A stretch of DNA of 64,000 bases from CAWBCI01 sp963787195 (GCA_963787195.1 CAWBCI010000040.1:17220-81219), one strand, 5' to 3'. Numbered from the stretch's first letter, positions 9,110-18,380 are shown. The notes: generated by a model from the letters alone, not told the origin. Translations and numbers: made by a program.

Positions 9110-10414
9110 ATGAGATTACATATTTTTCATTATCACCTGGATCATGGGGGAGTCACCCGTATCATCAATTCACAGATCAGAGCATTTGGAGAGCATTATC
9201 CTGAAATTCAAATAAAATTATACTGTGGCTTTTGTCCCGATCCGGAAAAGTACAGGAATTACGGGAATACGGAACTGATCATTGATCCCCGCTTCAACTA
9301 CCTGAAGAATAAATACTATGATAGGGATTTCCTGGAAAATGAAATAAAATACCTGGAAGGCTTTATTAAGAAACATATCCAAAGGGGGGACTTGCTGCAT
9401 TTTCACAATCTGAATCTGGGAAAAAACCCTGTTTTGACAGTACTTTTCAACCAGAAGCTCAGGGAATCGGGATATCACATTTTCAACCATTGTCATGATT
9501 TCCCCGAGGACCGTCCGGAAAAATTACATTTCCTGGAAAAAATCATTAAAAATAAATTGAGAAAAGATCTTCAATCAATCCTTTATCCACAGGGCCCCAA
9601 TTATAAATTTGGTAGCCTCAACAGTACGGATGCCAAAAGGATCATTGATTCGGGGATTCCTGAAAAGGATGTTTTTCTGATCCCCAACCCGGTTTATCTG
9701 GATACTGAGATTTCATTGTCAAAAAGTAAAGAAATAAAGCAAAAAATCTGTGAAAACTTCGGTCTTGATCCGTCTAAAAAACTGGTGACATATCCGGTAA
9801 GGGCCATCAACAGGAAGAATATAGGGGAATTGATATTGCTGGCTGTATTATTCCGGGAGACGGCCTCCTTTATGATTACCCTGCCCCCTAAAAATCCGGA
9901 AGAAATTCCTGCCTACCGGGAATGGGTAAATTTTTCGGAAAGGGAAAAAGCGGGAGTAGTGTTTGAAGCGGGGATTAAGGCCGATTTCGGAGAGATTATG
10001 GTGGGCAGCGATTATTGCATCACTACCAGCACAATGGAAGGCTTTGGCCTGGCTTTCATGGAACCCTGGGTCAGGGGTACGCCGGTAGCCGGTCGCAACC
10101 TGCCCAATGTGACAAGTGACCTGATTGCCACGGGTATGAGATTTCCCGCGCTATACGACCGTATAGTGATTCCCGGGAGCCTATCCGACTTTAAAGACCT
10201 TTCCGGAAGAGAGCAAAAAGTATTGATCTCGGATCTTCTTCATAATAAAAATAAAAGGATTAAATTCATGAAGCTCAACCCGCAACTGAAGGGGCTTTTT
10301 GAACTTGTTATCCCCGAAGTTGTTGATAACAACAGGAGTGTCATACTTACCAGATATTCCCTTGAGAATTACGCAAACAAACTATATGCTATTTACGAAT
10401 CTTATCCGGGATAA
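9110..10414 (+). CDS. Glycosyltransferase, GT4-like, of the sugar-glycerate cluster
   Basis: 434 residues, GT-B type. The N-terminus MRLHIFHYHLDHGGVTRI has the glycine-rich acceptor-side loop of family 4 glycosyltransferases. The C-terminal half contains LVTYPVRAINRKNIGELI and SDYCITTSTMEGFGLAFMEP, the latter being the EGFGL-type nucleotide-sugar-binding motif. No signal peptide or membrane segment is visible, so it is cytoplasmic. It is first in a plus-strand run with the HAD hydrolase (overlapping) and a second glycosyltransferase, opposite glucosyl-3-phosphoglycerate synthase-like and phosphorylase genes. A role in elongating a glucosylglycerate-type acceptor is an inference; donor and acceptor cannot be read from the sequence. 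Confidence 0.75.
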   Translation: MRLHIFHYHLDHGGVTRIINSQIRAFGEHYPEIQIKLYCGFCPDPEKYRNYGNTELIIDPRFNYLKNKYYDRDFLENEIKYLEGFIKKHIQRGDLLHFHNLNLGKNPVLTVLFNQKLRESGYHIFNHCHDFPEDRPEKLHFLEKIIKNKLRKDLQSILYPQGPNYKFGSLNSTDAKRIIDSGIPEKDVFLIPNPVYLDTEISLSKSKEIKQKICENFGLDPSKKLVTYPVRAINRKNIGELILLAVLFRETASFMITLPPKNPEEIPAYREWVNFSEREKAGVVFEAGIKADFGEIMVGSDYCITTSTMEGFGLAFMEPWVRGTPVAGRNLPNVTSDLIATGMRFPALYDRIVIPGSLSDFKDLSGREQKVLISDLLHNKNKRIKFMKLNPQLKGLFELVIPEVVDNNRSVILTRYSLENYANKLYAIYESYPG

Positions 10415-11303
10415 ACTGAAGCCCATTGAGCCGCTTCCAACCGGCTTGAAAGCCAGGCTGGGCGAAAAGCGGTTCAAGGCCATGATCTTCGATATCTATG
10501 GGACCCTTCTGGTTTCCTCTTCAGGGGACATACAAAGGATCATGATCTCTTCGGAATACATGGAAGAAGCCCTTAAGCTTGCCGGAATAAGCATACTTGC
10601 TTCAGGGAAAGATGAGAAGGGAAGGATCAGGGATATTTTACTGGAAGATCTCATCGACGGTGTAGTTCTGACCCGTGAAGAACTCATCAGGGAGGGCACT
10701 TATTTTCCCGAAATCAACATATTGGAACATTGGAATAAATTATTGGAGAAGGCTTCCCGGAATGGCTGGCTCAAAGGTGTCGACAGGGAGGCTGAACGTA
10801 ATGCGGCATTTATTTTCGAATTGCTCAGCAACAAAGTATATCCCATGCCTGGCATGAAGGAAGTAATACAGGAATTACACAGGCGTAATATCCCACTGGG
10901 AATAATTTCCAATGCCCAGTTCTACACTCCACTGGTAATGAATTATTTCCTTGAAGGCACGACTGACGAAGACTTGAGGTTTTTTGATCGTGACCTTATT
11001 ATATATTCCTATAAAATGAAAAGAGCCAAGCCCGACCAGGCGCTATTCACTCCGGTAAAAGAAAAGCTTATGGAAAAATATGGCATTCCGGCAAGGGAAA
11101 CCTTATTTATAGGGAATGATATGTTGAACGATGTATATGCTGCTCACAAGGCCGGTTTCAAGACGGCCCTTTTTGCGGCCGACGAACGTTCCCTGCGGCT
11201 CAGGGAAGATAATAAGACAATTGAGGGCCTGCAGGCAGATATTATAGTAACAAGGCTCCATCAACTATTAAATTTAAGCGAAAATGGAAATAACACACCT
11301 TAG
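10386..11303 (+). CDS. HAD-superfamily hydrolase, candidate phosphatase of the cluster
   Basis: 305 residues from the ATG at 10386, overlapping the preceding glycosyltransferase by 29 bases. A longer in-frame start at 10299 is less likely because it overlaps by more than 100 bases. HAD motifs are complete: FDIYGTLL (nucleophile Asp at about residue 36), IISNAQ, the lysine in KRAKPD, and FIGNDMLNDV. The residue two after the nucleophile is Tyr, not the Asp usual in phosphatases, as in haloacid-dehalogenase-like members. A large helical cap separates motifs I and II. In this setting it could remove the phosphate from glucosyl-3-phosphoglycerate or a longer derivative, but the Tyr leaves that open. 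Confidence 0.7.
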   Translation: MLFTNLIRDKLKPIEPLPTGLKARLGEKRFKAMIFDIYGTLLVSSSGDIQRIMISSEYMEEALKLAGISILASGKDEKGRIRDILLEDLIDGVVLTREELIREGTYFPEINILEHWNKLLEKASRNGWLKGVDREAERNAAFIFELLSNKVYPMPGMKEVIQELHRRNIPLGIISNAQFYTPLVMNYFLEGTTDEDLRFFDRDLIIYSYKMKRAKPDQALFTPVKEKLMEKYGIPARETLFIGNDMLNDVYAAHKAGFKTALFAADERSLRLREDNKTIEGLQADIIVTRLHQLLNLSENGNNTP

Positions 11304-12735
11304 TATAGGCATGATACATTCATTGATCGGCAAGAACGATGGGGTCTCCATCGTCATTGACCAGATCGTGGAATGTATGATCAATGATATGGGAATAGAA
11401 CTGGGTAACATCTATTTTCTGGCGGCCCATACCACCCCACGCTTCAATGCACAGACCAACGAGGTCTTCTGGCATAAAAACGAAATCCATAAAAAGATCA
11501 TAGAGAATTATTCTTCCGCCCCTCCCGCAGGATTGGACGACCAGATACATAAGTACGCCCTTTATGCCAAGGAAGTGATCAAGGAATGGGTAGAAAGCCA
11601 TAGTATAGACCTGATTATTGCCCATAATACATCCCATCCCTATAACCTGATCACAGCCATAGGTCTGGGATATTATATAGAAGAACTGCGGGATCAGGGA
11701 TTGATATGGCCCAAGCTGATGGTCTGGTGGCACGATTCCAGCATGGAAAGGGAGCGGTTCAACAATCCTAACATAGTCATAAAAAAATACCTGAAATACC
11801 TGCCAGGGACTTATATCGACGGACTTGTATTCATCAATAAAAAACAACCCCTACTTGCTAAAAAATATTTTAAAGAATATTTCGAAGGGAATTCGGAAAA
11901 TTTCTTCAAACGCCGTACCAGTGTCATCCCCAACACCAGCGATATTACATGGGACTGGCATTTGCCCGATTGGAGCTGGGACGAGTTGATCTATGCCGAG
12001 CAGGACAATTATAACAAGTCTTTCTTTAAGGACCTCGGACTGATCGCAAAATTGAAAAAGGATAGATTTACACTGGAGGATACAGCCTTGTTGCTGCAAC
12101 ATACCCGGGTGGTGCCCAGGAAAAAGATAGAAACGGCTATAGATTTCGCCTTCCGGCTGGAAAAGAAATTAAGGGAGGGAAAATATCGGAAAAAATGTGT
12201 TGCCCTGGTGATCAGTGGCCCTGCGGGCGATGAAATGGCTGAATACCGTCAATCCCTGGAAGAGTATTTCAATGAAAAACAGGAGGAAAATCCGGATTCC
12301 CATGTTTTTATGATATTCGGAGAGAAGATCATACTCTCACATCGTGACATCATAGTGGACCGGCGCTACTATGCATTTTCCGAAATCCCCTCCATAATAG
12401 CTTCCCAGGGAGGGATAGGGACATACTTCAGCGAAATTGAAGGCTATGGGAACAACCTGCTTGAGATGATGTCCTTTGCCCTGCCTGTGGTTGTCAACCG
12501 CTATGAGATTTTCAAGCTTGAGATAGAGCCTTTGGGGTTTCGCTTGCCTGCAATTGATAAAAATGAATTGAATGATGAAGTTGTGGATGCAGCCATCCGC
12601 CTGCTGACAGATTTCAAATACCGTAACGAGACCGTATTGCAAAACCTGGAAGTCCTGAATAAAAAGCTGAACCATAAGGTGATAGCCAGGAAGTTAAGCA
12701 GTATCATCCAGGATATATTTACGAAGCAGTTGTAG
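11284..12735 (+). CDS. Second glycosyltransferase, GT4-like, of the sugar-glycerate cluster
   Basis: 483 residues, starting 20 bases before the end of the HAD gene, so translation is probably coupled. MEITHLSIGMIHSLIGKNDG is an N-terminal GT-B acceptor-domain start. LMVWWHDSSMERERF and SVIPNTSDITWDW lie in the linker region, and GIGTYFSEIEGYGNNLLEMM is the equivalent of the donor-binding EGFG-E motif. It is longer than most GT4 enzymes, with an insertion around residues 225-275. It resembles glycosyltransferases that extend glucosylglycerate-type solutes only by context; the donor sugar is not determinable. It ends 9 bases from the convergent glycerate kinase gene. Confidence 0.7.
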   Translation: MEITHLSIGMIHSLIGKNDGVSIVIDQIVECMINDMGIELGNIYFLAAHTTPRFNAQTNEVFWHKNEIHKKIIENYSSAPPAGLDDQIHKYALYAKEVIKEWVESHSIDLIIAHNTSHPYNLITAIGLGYYIEELRDQGLIWPKLMVWWHDSSMERERFNNPNIVIKKYLKYLPGTYIDGLVFINKKQPLLAKKYFKEYFEGNSENFFKRRTSVIPNTSDITWDWHLPDWSWDELIYAEQDNYNKSFFKDLGLIAKLKKDRFTLEDTALLLQHTRVVPRKKIETAIDFAFRLEKKLREGKYRKKCVALVISGPAGDEMAEYRQSLEEYFNEKQEENPDSHVFMIFGEKIILSHRDIIVDRRYYAFSEIPSIIASQGGIGTYFSEIEGYGNNLLEMMSFALPVVVNRYEIFKLEIEPLGFRLPAIDKNELNDEVVDAAIRLLTDFKYRNETVLQNLEVLNKKLNHKVIARKLSSIIQDIFTKQL

Positions 12736-12744
12736 ACTGAAGGT

Positions 12745-13887
12745 TTAAAGATGGATGTTGAAGGTTGAAATAATACGGGAAATGCGTCTGCCGGTGCTTA
12801 TGAGCAGGGGAGCTGCCTGTTCCAGGGCTTGTTGCAGGTCAAGTGGTTTCTCCATTATGGAAAGAATGATCCCAAAGTTTTTATCATAAAGGTCCTCATA
12901 GCCCTCCGCAAGGCTTCCGGCAATTGCAATAAGGGGTTTATTGTATCTGGCAGCTATTTTGGCGACACCGTAGGGTGTTTTTCCGTGAGCCGTCTGCGCA
13001 TCCATACGTCCTTCACCTGTTATGATCAGGTCAGAAGCGGCAATGGCATCTTCCAGTCTGCACATTTGGCTGATCAGTTCAAAGCCGTTCCTGAATTCCG
13101 CTCCTGTGAATGCCAATAGCCCGGCCCCCAGCCCGCCGGCAGCGCCGGCGCCCGGAAGGCTGCCAATGTCCCTGCCCTTGAATTTCTTCACAAGCCTGGC
13201 AAAACGCTCCAGTCCCTTATCCAGCTTCTCCACATCGGGGGGCTCCGCCCCCTTCTGCGGCCCGTAAACACGGGCCGCCCCATCCAACCCGCAGAGCGGG
13301 TTGTCGACATCGGAAGCCAGGAGTATACTGCAATCTTTCAAACGATTGTCCAGCCCTTCGACATCTATTTCCTCCAATTCCACCAGGCTGCCCCCGCCCC
13401 TTGAAAGGGGCGCTCCGTTCTTATCCCTGAACCCGGCACCGAGAGCCTCCAGAGCTCCCATGCCACCGTCGATAGTGGCACTTCCGCCCAGACCCAGGAT
13501 GATCTTTGTACAGGACCTTTCGAGAGCGGATTTGATCAGCTCCCCCGTACCGTAGGTAGTGGTATGCATGGGATCCAGCTCATCCCCACCTAACAATTCC
13601 AGTCCGGAAGCAGCTGCCATTTCAATCACAGCCGTATTCCCGTCTGAAAGTATTCCATACTCCGCCCAGATTGCCCGCATCAGGGGATCATGGACCCTAA
13701 CCCTGATCCTTTCCCCTCCCAGGGCATGCAGCAGGGCATTGACAGTGCCTTCACCCCCATCTGCCAGCGGAATAATCTTGAGCTCCGCATCCGGCATCTC
13801 CCGGAGTATACCTTCCCGGAGGTATTTTCCCACATCAGCTGCACTGAGACAGTTTTTAAACGAATCGGGAGCTACCAGAATTTTCAT
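12745..13887 (-). CDS. Glycerate kinase
   Basis: 380 residues, the normal size of the GarK/GlxK-type glycerate kinase family. MKILVAPDSFKNCLSA is the family N-terminus. Other recognisable parts are PLADGGEGT, ILGLGGSATIDGGMG, the GAGAAGGLGAG loop and DLIITGEGRMDAQTAHGKTP near the C-terminal third. It phosphorylates glycerate with ATP, feeding 2- or 3-phosphoglycerate into glycolysis. It follows the phosphorylase gene by 12 bases on the same strand. That fits a cycle in which the phosphorylase releases glycerate from glucosylglycerate and the kinase recaptures it. Confidence 0.9.
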   Translation of the reverse strand: MKILVAPDSFKNCLSAADVGKYLREGILREMPDAELKIIPLADGGEGTVNALLHALGGERIRVRVHDPLMRAIWAEYGILSDGNTAVIEMAAASGLELLGGDELDPMHTTTYGTGELIKSALERSCTKIILGLGGSATIDGGMGALEALGAGFRDKNGAPLSRGGGSLVELEEIDVEGLDNRLKDCSILLASDVDNPLCGLDGAARVYGPQKGAEPPDVEKLDKGLERFARLVKKFKGRDIGSLPGAGAAGGLGAGLLAFTGAEFRNGFELISQMCRLEDAIAASDLIITGEGRMDAQTAHGKTPYGVAKIAARYNKPLIAIAGSLAEGYEDLYDKNFGIILSIMEKPLDLQQALEQAAPLLISTGRRISRIISTFNIHL

Positions 13888-13899
13888 TGTAAATAAAGT

Positions 13900-15630
13900 T
13901 TATTGTTTATCAATTTTCAGCTTTTTCAACCAGTAACATTCATAAGCTTGTAAAATAATACCCTGCTGTAAATTTATTTCTTTGCCTGTCAGCAAATCTA
14001 TCCATTTAGCATTTTTATCTCTGACAAAATGGAGATCAGCACTGACTTCTTCCTTGCTTATATTCGATAAGCAAAATATTACATTGTCTTTATCCTCATC
14101 GTATCTCTCGCAAACGAAAAGCCTTTTATCAGCTTCATGTATCCTCTGCGGCACATCGGGGTGGAAAAGGGCTTCTCCTTTTCGGACCCTGATCCCTTTT
14201 ATCAGGTTTCGGAATACTTTCGACCGTATATTGTCTTCTTTCAGAAATTGAACTACATCTTCATATTCCAGTTTCTCCCTGTTTATGGTCCTTGCCTGAC
14301 CGCTTTCTTCAAGCCCTTTTTGATTGTTTGAGCTGGCCAGCAGGCTGTGGATGTAATAGGCCGGCATTCCTCTGAGTTCCATCATGAGGGTCTGGGAGCA
14401 GCAGAAGCGTTCGGCCTGGTATGAATCAGCGCCTTGCTTTGTACTCTTCAGGGCGTCGAAATAGGTGATGTTCAGCTCATAGGGGCTCTCGCTGCCGTCA
14501 CTGTTCTTCTTGGAGCTGATAAGCCCACCGGAATTTTTCACATGTTCGCAAAGTTCTTCCAGCTCCCCGGAGGGGACCAGGCCCTGAAGAGGCCTCAGGC
14601 CAATGCCGTCGTGAGAAGCGGTGAAATTCAGGAAAGTGCAGCCCGTAGGTGCGTCGAAGGCTTTTTCTGCCCATTTGCTCAGTTTGGTGGAATTTCCGGT
14701 ATATAATGCGTGCAATAATAAAGGCGGAAGACTGAACTGGTAAATCATATGGGCCTCGTCACTCTTCCCGAAATAGGAAAAGTTTTCCTTTTGAGGCACG
14801 TTAGTTTCGGTGAGCAGCAGGGCCGAAGGTTTGACTTCCTCCATTAGCTTCCTCATCAATTTCACCACCCGGTGGGTCTCCTGTAAATGTATGCAACTTG
14901 TGCCTATCTCTTTCCAGAGATAGGCAATAGCATCCAAACGTATGATATGAGCCCCTTTTTGCAGGTACAACAAAAACACTTTCAGCATTTCATACAATAG
15001 CTCCGGGTTGGAATAATCCAGGTCAATCTGGTCCTCGCTGAAAGTGGTCCACAGGTATTTTTCCTTTCCTTTCTTTTCAAATTTTGTGAGCAAAGGCTTG
15101 CTCCTTGGCCTGACCACATCCGAAAGATCTGAATCGGGATCCACTTCGATGAAAAATTCCCTGCCCGGGTCTCTATCCTCCAGATAATTTTGAAACCATC
15201 GGCTCCGCCTGGAAATATGGTTAATGACCAGGTCGGTCATCAGCCGAAAATTCTTTTCCAGTTTCTCCACATCCTCCCAGGATCCCAGATGAGGGTCTAC
15301 CCGGGTGTAATCGATTACCGAGAAGCCATCATCGGAACTATAAGGAAAGAAGGGAAGTATATGAACTATATTTATTACTTCACTTAAATAATCACCTAAA
15401 AAATGGCTGAGGCTTTGCAGGGGCCTCTCAGCACTTTTCCGGATATTATCCCCATAAGTGATCAATAAAATGTCCTGCTCATCCCAGCGATCATATTGGC
15501 CGGATGTTTTCCCGGTCATTACCGTGGAATCCGCGAGCCGGATAATTTTATCAATAATTTCCTTTGATGCTTTCTCTTTATATATCTCTTTAAGAAGTTC
15601 TTCTATTTTTTGTCTGACATCTTTTTCCAT
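13900..15630 (-). CDS. GH13_18 sugar phosphorylase, probably glucosylglycerate phosphorylase
   Basis: 576 residues of the sucrose-phosphorylase subfamily of GH13. The catalytic nucleophile is Asp233 in RLDAIAYLWKEIGTSC, the acid/base is Glu275 in LLTETNVP and the transition-state stabiliser is Asp341 in TASHDGIGLRP. The WKEIGTSCIHLQETH and SHDGIGLRP motifs follow the YcjM/glucosylglycerate phosphorylase pattern rather than true sucrose phosphorylase. Expected reaction: glucosylglycerate plus phosphate gives glucose 1-phosphate plus glycerate. The adjacent glycerate kinase and glucosyl-3-phosphoglycerate synthase-like genes support this substrate. Other alpha-glucosides such as sucrose 6-phosphate or glucosylglycerol remain possible. 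Confidence 0.75.
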   Translation of the reverse strand: MEKDVRQKIEELLKEIYKEKASKEIIDKIIRLADSTVMTGKTSGQYDRWDEQDILLITYGDNIRKSAERPLQSLSHFLGDYLSEVINIVHILPFFPYSSDDGFSVIDYTRVDPHLGSWEDVEKLEKNFRLMTDLVINHISRRSRWFQNYLEDRDPGREFFIEVDPDSDLSDVVRPRSKPLLTKFEKKGKEKYLWTTFSEDQIDLDYSNPELLYEMLKVFLLYLQKGAHIIRLDAIAYLWKEIGTSCIHLQETHRVVKLMRKLMEEVKPSALLLTETNVPQKENFSYFGKSDEAHMIYQFSLPPLLLHALYTGNSTKLSKWAEKAFDAPTGCTFLNFTASHDGIGLRPLQGLVPSGELEELCEHVKNSGGLISSKKNSDGSESPYELNITYFDALKSTKQGADSYQAERFCCSQTLMMELRGMPAYYIHSLLASSNNQKGLEESGQARTINREKLEYEDVVQFLKEDNIRSKVFRNLIKGIRVRKGEALFHPDVPQRIHEADKRLFVCERYDEDKDNVIFCLSNISKEEVSADLHFVRDKNAKWIDLLTGKEINLQQGIILQAYECYWLKKLKIDKQ

Positions 15631-15638
15631 GATCTTTT

Positions 15639-16850
15639 CTATTCATTATCCAACTCTACCGCCTCATAGAATTTATCCAGGTAATCGGGTATGGCACTCA
15701 TGACCCTCTTCCAGTTCGGTATGGATACCGGGTGGTCAGGGGTTTCCAGGAATTTTATGCCGGCATTCAGGATATTGTATGAAAACAGGCTGACCATACG
15801 CTCCTCCGTATGCCGGTCGTATTCATAACCATTCATCAGGGCATCATGCTGGTAACTCTCGACATAATCAAAAGCAATCCGCAGGTAAGTGGAGCGAATG
15901 GAGCGTATCATTCCACTGCTGAATACAGCCCCTTCCTGGGCCAGCTTAACGAAAAGGGCGAAGGCAATGTCGTATGTCATCTTGTTAAGTCCTTTGGTTT
16001 TGTCCTCCGGACTTAGGTCCTGGTGTTTATGATCGTAGCGGTCGGCTATGTCTACCTGGCAAATACGCCTCAGGGCATAGTTCCGGTGGATCTCGGAAAG
16101 TATGCCGATCTCCAGGCCCCAATCGCTTGGAATACGTATGTTCAGTATCACATCCGATGTCATGGAAAATTCGCCGGCCAGCGGATATTTGAAGCTGTCG
16201 AGGTATTCCAGTATTTCAACATCTCCAATGTATTTTTTCAGGGATCTCAGCAGGGGTTTGATCATGAGCCTTACGACCCTTCCATTTAACTGATGTTCAT
16301 CTGCCCTGAAATAAAATCCCTTGCAAAACATATAGGGAAAATTAGGGTTGGCCACGGGATAGATCAGCTTTGCCAACAGGGATCGCTCATATGTTAATAT
16401 ATCTGCATCATGCAGGGCAATAACCCGGGATCTCCCCGATGCGATCATATACCCAAAACAATACCAGGCATTTCTTCCCTTGCCAAGCTCATTGGGAGCT
16501 ATATTCTCCTGTTTTAAAAAATTGTCCAGATCCTTCATCCGGGGACCGTCGTTCCATATTATTCGATGGTGTTGTGGCAAAATGCTGAAGAATTTTTTAG
16601 CATAATCGAACTCCTCCGCATTTGCTGCATCCAGCCCAATTACCACTTCCCCCAGGTAAGGTACCTTGCTGATTTCAACGATTATCTTCTTAAGGGCCTC
16701 TCCCTTGAGCTCCGAAAAAAGACTGGGTATGATAAGCCCTATCGGCCTTTCCTTCGAATATGTTATCAGTTCCTCTTCCAGGTCTTCAATACTGCTGTGC
16801 CTCAGGTTGTGCAGAGTGGTTACCAGACCACTCTGATAAAAATCTCCCAT
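15639..16850 (-). CDS. Glucosyl-3-phosphoglycerate synthase-like glycosyltransferase (GT81/GT2 fold)
   Basis: 403 residues, GT-A fold. GLIIPSLFSELKGEALKKI starts the nucleotide-binding domain, VVIGLDAANAEEF follows, GRNAWYCFGYMIASG precedes the metal-binding HDADI motif (Asp148 and Asp150), and the C-terminal half has the long helical region with SDWGLEIGILSEI. This architecture is that of GpgS-type enzymes, which transfer glucose from NDP-glucose to 3-phosphoglycerate. It is the first gene of the minus-strand trio and lies 8 bases upstream of the phosphorylase gene. Mannosyl-3-phosphoglycerate synthase is an alternative, but the WGLEIG motif and the neighbours favour the glucosyl enzyme. Confidence 0.7.
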   Translation of the reverse strand: MGDFYQSGLVTTLHNLRHSSIEDLEEELITYSKERPIGLIIPSLFSELKGEALKKIIVEISKVPYLGEVVIGLDAANAEEFDYAKKFFSILPQHHRIIWNDGPRMKDLDNFLKQENIAPNELGKGRNAWYCFGYMIASGRSRVIALHDADILTYERSLLAKLIYPVANPNFPYMFCKGFYFRADEHQLNGRVVRLMIKPLLRSLKKYIGDVEILEYLDSFKYPLAGEFSMTSDVILNIRIPSDWGLEIGILSEIHRNYALRRICQVDIADRYDHKHQDLSPEDKTKGLNKMTYDIAFALFVKLAQEGAVFSSGMIRSIRSTYLRIAFDYVESYQHDALMNGYEYDRHTEERMVSLFSYNILNAGIKFLETPDHPVSIPNWKRVMSAIPDYLDKFYEAVELDNE

Positions 16851-17175
16851 TTTAATTAATTTTTACATCCTTTTTCTAAAGAATGATCATTTTTAAGTTA
16901 TTAATATTGAATATTTTCGAAGATAAATCCTTCCTTAATTCGTTCACAAACTTGTAAAACCATGCCATACTTGAATTTTTGATTGGGATTATAGTTGAAG
17001 ATGATGAGTGATAAAAAAATCATCTGTATGATCTTCATTCAGGGAGATTTACGATTGCTTGATTATTACTCTTATCAAACAGAAAAAAAATATTATCACA
17101 ACAATTTTTATTTAAAGAAGAAGAATGTGTTGAGAATAATTTCCTGATTGTGGAAAATATGAAACAGGAAAATTT

Positions 17176-17205
17176 CTCGTGACCCGACTATAGTCGGGTC
17201 ACGAG
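17176..17205. repeat. Perfect 30-bp palindrome
   Basis: CTCGTGACCCGACTA is followed directly by its exact reverse complement with no loop, centred on TATA. It lies in the gap upstream of the glucosyl-3-phosphoglycerate synthase-like gene and downstream of the fossil cyclase fragment. A palindrome of the same design but different sequence is at 54945-54976. Confidence 0.9.
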
Positions 17206-17319
17206 CTCAAATAATATGCTGAAGAGCCTCAAATCCTTTTGCTTGCTCCTCAGGTTCACCTTGTCATCCTCTCCAGGGATTAAACGCTAAACGGGATCGG
17301 GCCTGGCGGCCAGTTCCGC

Positions 17320-17489
17320 TGATATCATCAGCACCCGCTTTGGTCTGCTATTGGGGTTTATGTGGTAAAGTCGAGGAACATAAAAATGCGGTGCCCCTCT
17401 TTTAGTTTGTGGTACTTTTCTATGAAGGGGTTCCAAAACACGCTTTTCCCAGTGAGGATGCTAACAATAGAGACAAAACGGAAGATCAT
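17320..17489 (-). pseudogene. Fossil fragment of a membrane adenylate/guanylate cyclase
   Basis: Reading the minus strand from 17489 gives 43 codons before a TAA at 17358-17360. They include GKSVFWNPFIEKYHKLKEG and RIFMFLDFTT, which align almost residue for residue with GKSILWNLFIGKYHKPKEE and RIFMFLDLTA of the cyclase gene at 55035. In-frame continuation past the stop (TPIADQSG) still follows the intact copy. The N-terminal membrane part and most of the catalytic domain are gone. The remaining 16851-17510 gap holds only the palindrome at 17176. Confidence 0.75.
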
Positions 17490-17510
17490 GCATTATTCTA
17501 ACAAATCAAC

Positions 17511-17978
17511 TTAAGCTGCGAGAGAAAATATTCCCCAAAATGCGCTGAAAAAAGCAAGAACGAGAAGGATTATCCGGATATAATTGGCTCTGGCCCAGTC
17601 TCGGGCATATTTTACCAATTTCCCTGTATCGGTTATGAGGGGTTGGATAAATAATACTTTATTGCGTGGAACATGAAAAGTGTAAGTGATGGTATCCGTA
17701 ATTACCAATAATGCGAGGGCCGCTAAAAAGAACCATCTTGATGGAATATGACTCCAGTAGAACAAAGTATTAACCAATAGGATCAGCATGGTGAGAGGTG
17801 AGATCAAGCGAAAATAATTTGCGGGGGTAGTTACTATCATAAATTGCCTCACATGCTTCAATGAATCGGGAATATTCGTTTTGTAGTTAGGTGCCATAAC
17901 CACCGATTCATAAGTTGCGCCTCCCAAAAGCAAGGCCAGACCAATCAGGCCAAAAAATCCAGGGATAACATTTAACAT
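17511..17978 (-). CDS. DUF1772-like four-helix membrane protein
   Basis: 155 residues with four hydrophobic segments, at about 3-22, 58-74, 83-101 and 132-153. The GGATYESVVMAPNY motif after the first helix and the pattern of one basic loop between helices 3 and 4 resemble the DUF1772 (anthrone-oxygenase-like) family of small membrane proteins. No catalytic role is established from the sequence. It stands alone on the minus strand and has no obvious link to its neighbours. Confidence 0.55.
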   Translation of the reverse strand: MLNVIPGFFGLIGLALLLGGATYESVVMAPNYKTNIPDSLKHVRQFMIVTTPANYFRLISPLTMLILLVNTLFYWSHIPSRWFFLAALALLVITDTITYTFHVPRNKVLFIQPLITDTGKLVKYARDWARANYIRIILLVLAFFSAFWGIFSLAA

Positions 17979-18380
17979 GGGTTTTCCTCCTTTAATTGAT
18001 TAAAAATATGAATTTCAATGCCTTATCAAAAAGATTAAACAAACCAGAAAGCATGTCGATAGAAAAACAAAATAAAAATTCAAATGTTCAGGATAGATTT
18101 TCAGGCATGTACTCTTGACTAAATCAATATCGATCTAAATGCCATTGTTGAACATGGGATCCTGACAATCAATGTAAATGAAAACTAGATAGAATTTTAC
18201 GATTTTGTGCCCACTGCCCATTATTTACTTTCAGGAGAGGCTAAAATCATTGAATCAAATTTGCGGGGGCAAAATTGCCTGGTAAGGAAAGCCCAATTTA
18301 AATAACAGCCAGTTTTTGTAAGGCTTATCTTCATTTCATTCCCCTGGAAGACAAGCTTGTTTCATCATCATATCAACATA
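17979..18380. other. Intergenic region without recognisable gene
   Basis: About 400 bases between two minus-strand genes. A short plus-strand frame (18193-18306, ending in VRKAQFK) has no start codon in its preserved part and matches nothing I know. No strong hairpin or repeat is visible. Confidence 0.3.

Noticed and set aside
11320..11847. A 175-codon minus-strand frame inside the second glycosyltransferase
   Set aside because: Antisense to a gene with clear glycosyltransferase motifs; no own motif or start signal.
13900..15630. The GH13 enzyme as true sucrose phosphorylase
   Set aside because: The WKEIGTSCIHLQETH and SHDGIGLRP motifs and the glycerate kinase neighbour fit the glucosylglycerate phosphorylase/YcjM group better; sucrose is not fully excluded.
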